Assembly (NCBI GenBank): GCA_008711295.1
Contig: VUYV01000215.1
Coordinates: forward strand, 1,032,239 to 1,096,238
Length of the DNA: 64,000 nucleotides
Reading direction: 5' to 3'
DNA from: Anarhynchus alexandrinus
Lineage: Eukaryota > Chordata > Aves > Charadriiformes > Charadriidae
The notes under the pieces: generated by a model
What the model was told of the DNA's origin: nothing
The model's input: only the letters and a program-made list of their open reading frames with translations
Databases searched by the model: none
Position numbers and translations under genes: made by a program
Shown: positions 36,295 to 49,699 of the stretch, one piece after another
Layout of the letters: the number at the start of each line of letters is the position of its first letter
How positions within the stretch are numbered: position 1 is the stretch's first letter

Positions 36295-36344
36295 TATAGG
36301 ATGACAGTAATTTTCCATTTATAGGATGACAGTAATTTTTCATT
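36295..36344. repeat. 25-bp tandem duplication
   Basis: TATAGGATGACAGTAATTTT plus CCATT, repeated directly with one C/T difference. Confidence 0.9.
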
Positions 36345-36914
36345 AAGTCTTCTTGGAGCCACTACAAAGCAAAACTATATGTATGTTCCCACTGTCTGCA
36401 TATATTAATGTGTTATGTACGTATATGCATGCTTCTTCATTGAAGAATAAATGCAAAAAACCAATTAACCGTGTGGGTAGCCAGAGACATAAAATTGAAA
36501 AGATAGGAGGGGAATAAAACCCGAGAAATGTAGCAGATACAGAGGTAAACATCTTTAAATCAAAAGTAGGACTTAGAGTTTCTGCTCTGCTGCAGTTTCA
36601 TGTTTATTAAAAGGATTTATCCTGGAATCATCAAGACTGAGGCCACTAGCTGTTCAGTTCTCCTCCATTTATCTTATTGATTTCCAAGTTATGAGGATTA
36701 CAAAATCCAGTCATGCAAACCCCCTCCAAAGCATTTTGCAGACTCCATGAAAAACACATTCTGCAAACAACATGGAATTCACTCTTCCTTCTCTCCTGCT
36801 TCCAACCCTCCCCTCCCCTCTAATTTTTCTTGCACTATAATGAGCGCACAGCTAATGCTAATCAGGCAATGTCTCTTACATAAACACTATCATTTCTTCT
36901 GTGAATTTCTTTCC

Positions 36915-36929
36915 TTTTTTTTTTTTTTT
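36915..36929 (-). repeat. poly-T tract (T15)
   Basis: Fifteen T followed by GTAGGGTGGGGAGGG. On the minus strand this is a poly-A; no gene relic was recognised upstream of it. Confidence 0.8.
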
Positions 36930-39900
36930 GTAGGGTGGGGAGGGTAATATAGAGAAAATCCTCAGAAAAGCAGAGATTAACATACAGATTAATGTATATG
37001 CTAACATATGTGGAGCCTATTAACTGCAGGATGCGTAATTGCCAATCACTCAAGTGCAAGTTCTGCTTTCAGACTGACATGTTCCTGAGCTTTGTTTTAG
37101 AAACAATCTTCCTTTATGGGTCATTTTGAAGAAGCAGCCCAGTCATCATGAAGCTAACTGGTCTTTAAAGAGGAGAGTACATACTATATTTTGGACCGAT
37201 GAGGTGACACTGGTTAAGGTTGAAATACGAGTTTCTCCTGTATTTCCCTATTTATGTTCTACCTGCAACACGAGGAATTGCCTTCAGTGAGATTAATGTA
37301 GCTTGCCCTCTGTATGCCTCGGTGATTTGAGGCTCGATATACCAATACAGATGTTTTCCTGTTGACATCAGTGGAGAGCTCCACAAGGTTACAACAGTTT
37401 CACCCCCACTGCAGGGACCAGTGAAATTGGTAGATCTTGTTTCAGACCTCGCTAGGAGGAGATGCGTGAGAGTACCAGCCAGGAACAGAGTGAGCTGGAT
37501 AAGGTAGTGATGGGGTCACATCTGGCTTCTGGAGAGATGGAGGACCTTGCTTGGCCTTGCAGGGCTAAACAGAGACATGCAGAGAAGACTGAGCTTGGGA
37601 GAGACTCGTTCCTTCACCACAAAACCAGGAGCTGATGTTGCCAAGCGAGAAACATGCTCTCTGGTGATTGAGCTTGAGATTCTGCTGGAGTAGGTGGCCA
37701 CTTGTTGTGCTTGTATCCCAGGCTACCACTAGAAGAGCATTCATGGCCAGTTTCTCACCCTCATCTGATCCCAGTTTGATGTTGCAGCTCATCCAGACCT
37801 GCTAATGCACTTTATGTTCAAATTTCCACCTCTATCAATACCAAATTTTTATCAGCAGCGACTTTGAGCAGGCCCTGCATGTCTTACAGATACCCCAGGC
37901 TGTTTTTGTTTACTCTTCTTGTTAAGAACAAATGCAATCATAGCCAGCACATTAATAAAGTCGGGGCTAAAGGTGCAGCATCCCTTAACTATGGTATAAT
38001 TGAAACCAATTGTGTGCCGGGCACTCATCCTGGAAATGTTAGGGCACATAATTCACAATTTTATGACATTGTTGTAGCAGGTATTTTGGATTTTATTGGT
38101 CAAGCACAAAATTCTGGTTCTTTTTATTATCATTTTCTCTTTTGCTTGATACAGTCACTTATGTTGTAAACTTATACTGGGGGTGGTTTGAATAAGGGGT
38201 ACTAGTCATACATTTGATTTCAGAATAATTAAAGATTTACTCTGGGCAATGAAGTAGAATAATAAAGTCATATTTACAGATGTTATGTAGTGGGCATTCC
38301 TATCTCTAGCACACCTATTAAACCCTAATGCATGTGTTTTATGTATGTTTTTGTGTAGCAGTTTTTTTCATGTAACAAATGTCAAATGCCATAAAGGGAT
38401 GATTCCCTCAAAATGAAATCTGGTAAAAAGAGTTACTAAGCCCGATTCCTTAAGAGGACCTTCACTGACCTTCATTTTCCAGTGTTATATGAAATGCACC
38501 ACTTTACATGCCAGGTAAGAATAATAAAGCTCCGCATCTTATAGAGGACTTGGAAATTACATGAAGGAGTGACTGCATCCCCTTCCAGTTTTCTGCTCCC
38601 TGTCCATTTGCGTACATCCTCAGGGTGAGACGCACCCTGACCGGAGCCCCATGACAGAAATGAAGTCTGACTTATGGCAGGGGGCTACTTCAGATTTGTA
38701 GGAGGTGCTGGGAAGGTGTTTGATAGGACCCGTGTCTGTAGGTGACAAGATGTGATATGAGACCTTCTATTCAAACTGCTCCCCTGAGTTGGGTTTTGTA
38801 TGGGAAGAAACCAGATCAATAAAAGAGGCACAGAAAAATCCCCTGCACGCATTGTTTTAACCCATGGGTGGAGTCAACACTTGGAGGCAATCTGGCTTCT
38901 CCCTACCTACTTGACCATAGGGCTTGGAAAGTGGGCAGTGATCAAGGCAGTGGGGTAGAAGGAGAACCCCTCATTCGTGGTATTTTTGTATGCTGAACAC
39001 ATCCATAGGCACCATTTTTCTGACAGAGGAGTGTGGTTTAATAGGCAGTCCCAAAGAGAAGACGCTGTACGTACAGACCTAATGCAGTAGGGGAGACATA
39101 TTTTGAATATTGTTATTAATTATATCCAAAGCATCTGAGCAAGAAAGCAAAATTAAGATTGCAGTTTAATGGAATAGTGAAAGATGCATTACCTAGCTAG
39201 ATATTTGAATAAAAAATGCAAATAAGTGGGAGATTTGAGCAGTGGCTTATGAAACTGTATTCTTCCTTTTTTCCATCTGGCTACTTTTGGTTTGCCTGTC
39301 TGCCTTTTTGCAGGGTTAGCCTAATTATTTTTATTCCCATGGGTAAGATATTGTAAATGCACACAGAGGATGTAATACAGACCATGTTTGCTTGTGCATA
39401 GAAATATACATGAATTCACTCATGTATACATATGTATGACCTCTTTATATTTGTGTTTATGTGCATACACATACACACGCACTCAGTATATCTAATATTT
39501 CAAGCCACTAGAGATTTGTTTTAAGCGCACGTATTTCCAGAGTGATTCCTTCGGCTATCAGCCACGGTAGTAAGCCTTCCTCTCCCTGCTCTGTTCTGAT
39601 AAAGCTGCCCTGCCATCACTGACCTGAAATCTTAGCAAGCTGATGGGTAGATCTTGTTTCTGATATGCATTTTGATGAGCCTTCAGTACAAATCCAGTCT
39701 GGGTTGCAAGCTTGCTGATGCATGGCTGGCCTTCCGTTCCTTATTTAACACAACCATATTTTTCTCATTCCATATACCAAATTCTGTTTAAGGGTCTCTG
39801 TTCAGCCTAAACTTGAAAACAAAATATACTTCAACTGATACAGGGAATCTGTACACAAGAGCAAGTGAAAAGAAAGAGCTGCACGCGTTTTCGGCCATAA

Positions 39901-41884
39901 TTTAGTACACAGATGGTAACGATAGGAGGTGTTGGTTGCAAGAAATGAGTTGTTCAGGAAGATTTGCTCAGCTGAATTTTGATTTTGTTTCCAGCAGACC
40001 TCCTCACATGGTATTGTTTATGCAAATATACCCTCTTTTCAAAAAGCGTCTGGCTTCAGAAAACCCCTGGCAGCAGAGCACAAAAGCTAAGTTGTACAGC
40101 AGCTAGCAGAGCTGAAAAGACAGGCTGAATGGAGCAATGGATGCAATATGCAGGCAGCCAGACAAACAGAAGAACCATTCTTTTCTGGGTACCAGTGGTG
40201 TGTGGAGAAGGCAGCCTACCCCAGAGGGAGGAAGAAAAGGCCCTGAGAGGGGGGTAGCTGCCCTGCTCCTACAGAAAAAAATTAAAAGGCTAAAGGGACC
40301 AGAGCCAAGCATTATAGATGCAACTATGGTTAAGACGTAAAACTGCTTTAACCCACTTTTAGGACCTCTTGTGGTGTTGCTAACTTTGCCAAGGGAAAAT
40401 TAATCAGAAAGCAAATCTAAGTTGCTTGTAGGCAGGAAAGATGAAAATGAGGAAAGTAAAACAATTCTCACGGTAACTTTCTAACCTCTTGGAAAGAATG
40501 AAGAGGTCTTCTTTTTGCCGTTAGCTTTAGCAAATAGGACACTGACAAATAGTTTTCCTGCAGAAAACATTTAGCTGAGATGCAGTCTCTGTACACAAAT
40601 ATAATTACATGCAGTCACATATGGACAGAGAGAGCAAGTGAGCACTAGTATAGGGATGTCACATTACACAATATGCACATAATAGGAAATACTAATGTTT
40701 CTTAATGCAATTTAATTTTATATGCATATACACACTTTTCACCTAGCAAGGGTTTTTATTTCTACTTGTAGTCTAAAAGTTTGGTCAAACCCAACCGTTA
40801 CCTAGTGAAAACCCATATATACATAGCTTATAACTTCAGCATTACGACATTATTTGACAAAGCTGCTGGTGTCAGTGTCCAATATCTTTGTATGTCTCCT
40901 GAAATTTTTGAGATAATACTTCATAAATACTGCCCCCCCCAGTTCTTAAAGAAAAAGCTGTTAGTGTTGGTTTTCTAATAGATTCACATTTTACGTATAT
41001 TTTCCAAAGTGCTGCATATAAGTACAGCAGGTGTGTTTAGTACACAAAACACATACAGCCTCAGAACCTTCCAATATTATGATGTATGCATAACTGCAAA
41101 TTCAGTTGTAGATGCATTTAATCTATTTTGCTTGGTGTTTTCAAAGGGTTTCATATGTTATGAAGAAACCATCAGCTCTGTTAAGTGAAATTTTTTTCAG
41201 GTCATTCTTATGTTGAATATATGAATAATGTATTTTTAATTTCAGTATTTCTGGATGCTCATCTTTTAAATGAAAGAACAAGTCTAGAATGGTTGTTTTA
41301 AAGGGCAGTCAGCATGAACAGCACAGAGAAAGCTTCTTGAATTGCAGTTGTGCAAAATCTGGTCATTAATTCAACCTTATATCTTATTCTTTTTATGCCA
41401 GAAAATCTGAAAACTGAGTACAAGAGAGGATGGCATCATCTGCATTTCAGTGGCCTGCCTTCAATATAAAAGCTATCTTCTTATCTCTCTTTTTTGTCCC
41501 CCTACAAGAACAGTAGCAGAGACAAGGCTTTTTGGGGAGGGTTTGGTGTTAGAGTGAGGGGTTATTTGCCATCTGCCATCAGCTTGTAGTTTGCATATCA
41601 ATAAAAAAAAATTAATAAACTAATTTTGAGCATATATGATACAGTCAATGTGGAAGGCCTATTGTTAGGGGAGAAATAGTATATTCTTATCGGTGGCTTT
41701 AAACAGCTATTCATCATTTCTAAAGGGCAATTATTTGGAATCTATTAAACTAGAATTCATAATACCCCTGCATACTGAATTTTAAATAGAAATCTGTATT
41801 TAGATGAAGGAATACATTAGTATAAGTCATTAGAGCACTGCAAATCCATGACTTGTTCATTTTTCACTCACTCTTTTTTTGCAG

Positions 41885-42046
41885 AGAATACGAAGTATCA
41901 AGGATCCGAGCATTTAAAGAAAACTTCGCAAAGTCTGCCCTTTTGGGGAAGAGTTTTGGATAACAGCACATTCAACAGTTTATTCACTTTGTTTCAGATG
42001 TTGCAAATTTCTGCTGAGAAAATAAACAATCCAGAAAAATGTTTCG
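41885..42046 (+). other. Candidate internal exon, unidentified
   Basis: A pyrimidine-rich tract (CACTCACTCTTTTTTTGCAG) ends at 41884, giving a strong acceptor, and TTTCG|GTAAGC at 42046/42047 gives a strong donor. The 162-bp interval is a multiple of three. The frame beginning at the third exon base is open throughout; in the second, 25 residues (EYEVSRIRAFKENFAK...) precede a stop at about 41961. Neither peptide is recognised. It may be an exon of an unseen gene or lncRNA, or just a chance pairing of splice-like words. Confidence 0.2.
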
Positions 42047-42065
42047 GTAAGCAAACAGAAGATAT

Positions 42066-42095
42066 GTAGCTAGCTAGGTAGATAGACAGACAGGC
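42066..42095. repeat. (TAGC)/(TAGA)/(CAGA) tetranucleotide tract
   Basis: Three TAGC-type units grade into TAGA and CAGA units over 30 bp, a short imperfect GATA/GACA microsatellite. Confidence 0.7.
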
Positions 42096-42600
42096 ACATG
42101 TATTTTGGACAATCTAGAGATAAAGGACTTGGTTCCAGAATGTTTACTTAGTATAGTAGGAAGGCCCATCAAAGGACAGGGGACAGATATTTCTTACCAA
42201 ATGTTTTCTAATGGGTGTTTCATTTTAATGTGCTAGCTATTCAAAGTCGTTTTACAAGGCTGGATATCAATGAATAAAAATAATTGATTCAAAAAATGTA
42301 ACAGAAAATTATAACAGGACTGGAGAACAGAAACTATTTATCAACTCAGTAAATGCTAATGAATCTTCTACCAGGAGGCTCACAAACAAGTAAAGCAAGG
42401 AAAAAATCCAAGACCCAGTAGAGATAAATAGATAAGCTAAAAATCACCATCACACACTGCACATATTTTCACAGTAAATCTGGTTTAAGAGATAAAAAAG
42501 TACAGCATATGGATATCTTGCATCTGCTTTGGAATTGTGTGAACACCCTTTGCTCCAGCAAACACACTGTTAAAACATCACTTCTTACCAGAAGCTGTTC

Positions 42601-42660
42601 AACACACATGTGCACACACATATATCTGTGCACACGCAGAGGTGTGTGTGCACACACACG
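42601..42660. repeat. Alternating CA/TG tract with inverted arms
   Basis: Runs of CACA and TGTG on the same strand with GTGCAC centres, so it is alternating purine-pyrimidine (Z-DNA prone) and also self-complementary (GTGTGTGTGCACACACAC). Confidence 0.8.
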
Positions 42661-45600
42661 CTCGCACCTTTGTACCAAGAAATTTCCCAGCAAGAGAGTT
42701 AGTCTACTGAATTTGATATATAGTAAACGATTAGCCAATAACACGAGAATATGAGCTCCATATCTGCTCCTCTTTAGGATTGTGCTACTCATTATAGCCA
42801 CATATATATGGCCACAATAAAATGACTGTATGGAAGAAAAGGTCATGCTTCATGCTGATGCTTTCTTATCTTTGCAAGGATGATGTTGTCATTCTGTTTC
42901 TGTAGAAACAGAAAGAAATTACACACAAACGGGGACATATCAATTAAGCTTTCTGGGCTCCTTGCTGCAACACTGTGGATGGGTGGAGAGGACGGAGGTT
43001 GCATATTTCATGCCATGGGTGGGTACCATCCTCACCAGACCTCCCACAGGGAGAGCAGGACTCCCCCACAGGACCAAGTGACTGCCAGTCCCTGGGAGCG
43101 TTTTAGTCTAGAGGGTGGAACGGGCTGAAACTAAGGAAAATTTTTGATGTTCCCTGAGAAAACCAAGCAGTTGAATTATGACAAGATTTTTTATTGCCTT
43201 GTTAATATAGCTCTTCATTATGGCTTTAGAGAGTGAGACTTATTTGTCACTCTGCCTCTGTGGTTTTGGGTTGGGCAGAGGATGCTAGATATTCTTAAGC
43301 AAGAATGCATTTTTGTTGCAAAGAACTTTCCTGAACTGATTTTCCATGCTGTAGTCTACGTTCCTCCTCACTGTAGGAAGCAGAAGGCCACCGATATATT
43401 TCTAGGCGAAGAACTGTGTTAGCAGTCTTGCAAGAGCATTCAAAAACTAGTCTTCAGATAAACTAGATTTCACCAGGTCAGGCTCCCTACAGCTGGGCTT
43501 GTGCCATGTTTGGCCTCCTGTTACCCTGTTTGTGTTGCTATTACTGATGCATGATACATGATTACACAATGCATTAATCTAAGCTGAGAATTGTGTACAC
43601 AAGAAACTTGCATGGACTTGGCATAAATGGGTCTCAGAAGTATTTTATGAGCCATGTGATCTAGCAGCGATGGTTTGACAACATTTGAGCTTTTCCAGTT
43701 TGATCATGGTAATGGGCAGATATACAGTAATAATCATGCAAACCCAAAATAATCCGACTATTCTTAAATTGCAGTGAAATAAATTTAGGTTTACATTTAT
43801 CATGTAATATATGCCACATACTTAAGAGAAAACACACAGACACAGTGGGCCTGTGATTCCTTTCTCCTATCCCACACCAGGACAGACACAGTTTAAATGA
43901 TGCGCAATAAAAGGGAAAGTCAAGAAGATTCTTTGGATATATGTGTCTAACTTAAAACCGATGCAAAATCCTTACTTAGTTTTCACCACGGCTTCTTTAG
44001 GTTTCTCCTAACTTGCTGAAAAGAAGTCAATTTTAAATAATGTCAAGCTAATCCAAAACACATTGTTTGGCATAGCAGCAGTTGCAGCAGTTTAAAAAAT
44101 GCAGCTTTAGCTAAACAGACAGAAAGGGCAGGTTTTGGTCTAAACGACTTACCTGGAAGCCAAGCAACAAGATATTGGATAAAATAATTAAATTCTTGTG
44201 GGTGAAAAACTACTGAATGGGGTGCATGCTCCTGCCCTGCTCCAGCAAAGCAGCTGAGTACACGTTCAACCTGAGAGCACAGGAGCGATCTTTGTGTTAA
44301 ATTGAACTATTTGTGTGGCTTAAAGTTAGGCGTATGCATAAGATGCACTTGCAGAATTGGGTCCAGAGTACTCATTCCTTTACAAAATCAATCCTGGCAT
44401 GAGTGGCTTGAGATCAGGTCAATACAATTAGTAGCTTTTAATCCCAATTAGGAAACTTAAACAGAGAACAGTTCGGATTGCAAAATAATTTACGTTCATA
44501 TTTTAAATGTACACTTGAAACATATCCAGAGAGCCATGTTCTCCATTAATTGTCATCTTGTTAAGTTTAATACATTAATGACTTCTTCTCTGTCTTGTGC
44601 AGTGTTCAGCACATCAGAGAGAATATCACCATAGAACTGTCTACCCTGTCAGCAGTACAAGTTGCAGAATGAATTGCAACTGAATCTAAGTTTAGGTATT
44701 GTGAGAGGATATGCTGAGCAAGCAAAAACACACAAGCAAAGCGACATGCCATGGCTTTGTGGATATGCGGATAGAAGCAATCACAACTTAACAGACACAG
44801 GTAAGCTGGTGAATAGACAGAGGTGCTGCACTTGATCATGATTGGTCCGAAGATCAAGGCTCTAAATATACCTGATCTAACACAATGAATAATCAAATTG
44901 TCAAGTGAACTTGAACACCAAAACAAATTCAAGAAATCTCTCTGTAGCAAAAAGAGGCTTCAGAAGATAAATGGCATGTCCACTTGTACTTAAGTGCTAA
45001 AGAGTGAAAGGAATGGCTTTTCACTAGTGGAAGATAATAAAAAAGGAATATGCCTTCTCCCTTCCCATGCATTTTTCTTCCAGCTCCAGCTAAATTTATG
45101 TATGTATATATGCATTTTTTTCCCCAGAGAAATAAGTCATCCTAGTTATGGCATAGTTGAGAGGTATTGGTTTCCTCTGCACTTTACCCAGCTTCATACA
45201 CAAATCCCTGCCTGCAGATCACACAACACAGAGGACTGGAGAGTGACAGAGGCCATTCACTACCAACAGCAGCTTCAGGAGTGGCTGCACTGTGTAGAAA
45301 AGGTACTCACTCCCTCCCCTCCCTGATTTTGGGGCCTTATTTCTAGAGAGTTCATCGAAAGGATTATATGGCTGGCAGAGATGTAAAACTCTAACTAAAT
45401 TCAAGGAGAAGGGGAGAGCAACCTCCCCCCTTCCCTCCTCCCCCAAACCCAGGAAGTGTGGATAAAGCAGGCTGGCAGGCTGCATGCTTACTGTGCCATC
45501 TCTCAAACCCTTATAAGGAGACGAAGCTGTGGCATAATTAATACATGGGATAGTTGAAGATATTATTCATTTGTTAAATTGGTGTATAAAGTGCAGTTAA

Positions 45601-45954
45601 AATATTTTTAGTGCCTGGGTCTTTATCATTGTATAGTCATGATCAGCTGTTTTGGATAAAGTATAGAAAAAGGACTATAAATCTTCCTGAAATTTACAGT
45701 GAAGAGTGTAATTCAGCTTAGTTTTCCCCTGCTCATGGAATTGTAATAATCAATACTGTATTATGCTATTGCTGGAGTGCATAGTGACATTTACTCTTTG
45801 CCACAGTAAAGACATTTGGCAGAATAGGGAAGGTTACCCAGCTAATTTTCTTCTAAACTTTTGGGTTCCCTATGGAAGCCCTTTGTGGGGATTGTAAGAA
45901 ACATTGCTCTGTACATTTTCTTTTTATTGAAAAGTGTAATATGTTCATCGGGGG

Positions 45955-45955
45955 N
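45955..45955. other. Single undetermined base
   Basis: An N between GGGG and AAAA. No duplicated flank was noticed here, unlike at 26033. Probably an unresolved homopolymer boundary or polished ambiguity. Confidence 0.85.
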
Positions 45956-48284
45956 AAAATACCAGAAAGAATATCAAACTTTTGCTAACAAAAATGACCC
46001 CAATACCCAGACAGGTGTTTTTGCCTGTGGATATTGGATATTGATATCATCATATTGGAAGGAACATACGTATCATCTTTCACTTACCACTACTGGCTTA
46101 GGTAGTGAAACTATGCTCATGTTCCTTTTGTGGAAGGTGATGCACGGGTAGTCATCCATAATTGAAACCAGTGGGAATCTTTGCAAGTGTCTTCACAAAG
46201 AGATGGATCAGGCTGATGATGTGTGGTACAAAGCACCTTCTTACTTTGCTGACTTTGGAAACTTCACTTTAGATCCTTTAAGTGAAAGTGGACAACTCTG
46301 CTGGTTTTTCAGATGACAAATGTTTGCATGTTTGCAACCTTGCCTGCAAATCATCTTACTAAATTGATCATCTGCACAGTAGGTCTGATGTGTTTGACAT
46401 GCACTGTGCTTAATGAGAACGAACATATTGTTTCCATAGCACAAGCCTTGGTAGGTTAAATTAATGGAGGACAATTCAGACCAATTGTGAGGCCACTTCT
46501 TTCAAATTCACTTTTGTAACACTACTACAAAGGAACTTTGTCCCTTGATACAGGTCAAGTTAGATCGTTTGTGTAGTCACTGAAGTGAGAGTAAAGCAAA
46601 GCTATCCTTTGAGAAACTGAAGCAAACCTTGTGGTAGGGTAAATGTTTTTCTACATACATGCAGAAAGAGGCAAATCTCTGTTTAGCAGAATGGATCATG
46701 CTAGTGTCAAGAGCTAAACACCGTCTTGGTCCGTTTCATTAATAAGCACAGTGCTTAATTTTATGAGATTTTGTAGTTTTACGTGCTTTATCAAAAGAAA
46801 GTGAATAGAGATTTCAGGTAGTAATTACAGTCATTAAAAAAAAAAGGAGAAGGAGAAAGGGCAGACTATTCTTTACGTCATGTATGATAAGAAAACAGAG
46901 GCACCTACAAGGAGTTATAACTTGTTACTGACTAGGGGACACTTGAAATTTTCATGAAGAGCTGTTTGAAAAAAAACAATGAAGAAAGGCAGATAAAATC
47001 ACCCATTATTAACTAATGTAATCATATGAATGTCAGCATGGAGCATGTGCACTGCAGATAGTCATGGTTTATTGTTACAGTGAATTAATAACGTTGTCAC
47101 AATGGATAACATCACATATTCTGGCTATCCAAGTGATAGGAAGACCATTAGGGTTTCACAATAACACCAGCTTTAAATTTAAAAACAACAACAAACCAAT
47201 AAAAAAGAAACTCAGACCAGAAAACCAAACCCACCACCATCAAGTTAAATTCTTTCTTGAGCAGTGAGCAGTGTAACCTTGGTCTACTGGAGCAGATGAA
47301 GCAGCGCTCAGGCCACATTGCCTGTTCGTAGGAGATACATGCTTTGCATGCACACTGTAGTCAATTTTAATCTTGCTGATTGAATTTAGGGTGGATACTA
47401 AAAAGCAAACTCATCACCTTCTATGCACTTGATATTTTCAGCAGAAGGAGCACTAGCTAGTGCAATATCTCCTCCTCCTCCAATAAAATAAAAATTCACA
47501 CACCCCTCCATGGGCTTTAGCTTCTCGTCAGTGCCTACAAAACTTATCACCATTTGGTTTGTCTTTCCTCATCACCTCCAAAATAGATCTTCCAAATCTG
47601 TGTCTACAATAATGCACAGCATCTTTCAAAGATACAGATATTCTTTCAAATATCAAAAATATTGCTACTCAAAGAATAGCCTAGATTCCTCTTCACCACT
47701 TCCAAATGAGTGAGACAAAGTTAGTTAATTTAAGTGAGTTTAAGAAATTATTAATCAACTGAGGGCCTTGGAATCCACATAGATTCTTTACAGATCTGGG
47801 AGAAAACCAGGACTTTTCACTTTCTTTTAGAAAAAAATAAAAGGGCATGAAATGTTTTTCTGGTAAACAGTTTATTGAAATTAAACTTTAGTTGCTACTT
47901 CAAGAAGAGGGAAAGGATGTAAAATAACACACTTAGTCCATAGGAGGTGCTACTACTCGCTATAGTTATTATATTAATAATTATAAACGCTTTCAAACAA
48001 TAATAAACATATTCAGCATTACAGAAATGAATTCAGCATTACATTGCTGTACACACCGAATGCATTCTAAGGGGACTATATTCTTTGTCTGTTGATGTGC
48101 TTTCACATGCCTGCTGAAAATACCTGAAATACAGGCAACATACTGACCTGGGAGCAAGAAATTCAGGACTTGTACAACTCTAGGTGGCATGTAAACCGGA
48201 TTTAAAGTTGGAATTCAGACACAATCCCCCCATATTTCTAAAAAAAGACATGTCTTGGAATACTACTATGACATCATCACGGTT

Positions 48285-48448
48285 TTGCTGTAGAGCCTAT
48301 TGAATCCCCATCCTTGGAGAATTTCAAAGCTCAGCTGAGCACAACCTTGAGCGACCTACTCTAACTTTGAAGATAGCCCTGCTTGGAGCTGGAGGGTGGA
48401 CTAGATGGTCTCCAGAGTTCCCTTCCAGTTTCATTTATTCTATTATTC
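48285..48448 (+). mobile_element. CR1 LINE 3' fragment
   Basis: Plus-strand CR1 3' wording: 'TCCCCATCCTTGGAGAATTT', 'CCCTGCTTGGAGCTGGAGG', 'TGGACTAGATGGTCTCCAGA', 'GTTCCCTTCCAGTTTCA' and a decayed terminal octamer pair 'ATTCTATTATTC'. Only the last residues of ORF2 and the 3' UTR remain, moderately diverged. Confidence 0.92.
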
Positions 48449-49668
48449 ACCGAGCAGTTAACCCAATACAATATTAAGAAACAGTCATAAATTCAGTAAA
48501 TTCAGTATATAAACCTCCAATATAAAAGACTATAAATAATCAGATTCTGTAGGTTTTGAAATATGATGCCCCCTTCAAAATATTTTTTAATTACAGAACT
48601 AATTTGATGGATTGAAGTGGATAAGCAGTAGTATCACTTTACACATTTCTAAAAATGAACTCACTGTTCTCATTGACAGAAAATATTTCATATAAAACCT
48701 TCTAAACCACATCCTCCAGTCTTCTGCTTTTTCTATACCAGATCTCAAAAGGCTTTTTTTCTGTACAGTTTCAGTGGTTTTCTTTCCTGAACCTCATCTC
48801 TCTAATTCATATCATCTTATAGTAATACTGAATTTGATTGCATATTACCCCAGCTACTTTACAACTGACACTTTTTTTTTACCTTTACAAGTAAATAAAA
48901 TGTGTCCTTTTCGCTGTGAAACACATGAATTATGCATTTCCCATTGTTTTGTTTCTTTGTGGAAAACTTTATGAAAAAATTTAATTCCTATGAATATCTT
49001 GACTTCATTGCATTAAAAAACACTATTCGTTTAGGTAATAGAATCTGCAGCACAGAATTAAGAATATTCCCCATAGACATAATTTGCTTTCATTGCACTG
49101 AAGAAAAAACAAAATCATCAAGCCCCTTTACTGCCAAGGGTGCTTGCAATCTCCAAAGACTCTTTTTTATTAATATTTTTCAAATTCTGATGAAGATTGC
49201 AACTTCCCTTGGTGTTCTTTAGTAAATTATACATTATTTTTCTTGTCAGAAGATTCAGAATATTTTCATGGATGTTTAAAGCATACTATATCCATGTGAA
49301 ATTATATGGCCATTAAAGATGCTCAAAGAATGTAAACATGAATCTAAACACTTTGGGTAAACAAATCCCATGTAATCCCTATTGATGGGGCAAAGTACAG
49401 TGGATTTCTTAATTCAGAATTTAGCTTTTGTGCCCTGTGCACAGCATGTGAGACCCCCTGGACACAGCCACAAATGAAATATTTGCACTATCGCTGACTT
49501 CTTATGCAAAATTGACGAAAACAACAAGCTGTATATCCCTTTCCATTGATTCACTTGTTTATGTATTTCAAGATTTTTTACTGAAGGCCTGTCTGTAAGC
49601 CCTGCTGCATACTAAGCAACACCCAAGTGTACTTTTCCAAGATGTGGTACAACCTTCATAATACTGTC

Positions 49669-49699
<31 letters not shown>
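49669..49699. repeat. (TTA)n microsatellite
   Basis: About ten TTA units. On the minus strand it reads as AAT repeats, which explains an asparagine run in a chance open frame. Confidence 0.95.

Larger units (their letters stand above)
33791..41884. other. Unique DNA, possible conserved non-coding stretches
   Basis: Eight kilobases with no recognisable gene. Several AT-rich segments rich in TAATTA/ATTAAT words (34136-34530, 39100-39240, 41560-41830) resemble vertebrate developmental non-coding elements, without proof. ATGCAAAT, a POU octamer, lies at 39216-39223. Two overlapping minus-strand frames at 37516-37792 and one of 87 codons at 35447-35710 carry no recognisable domain. Confidence 0.45.
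42047..48284. other. Unique non-coding DNA
   Basis: No gene recognised over 6.2 kb. Includes a GATA/GACA-type tract and an alternating CA/TG tract (both annotated), one N at 45955, a possible conserved AT-rich stretch at 44400-44600, and a short duplicated word ATTCAGCATTACA around 48012-48043. Confidence 0.5.
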
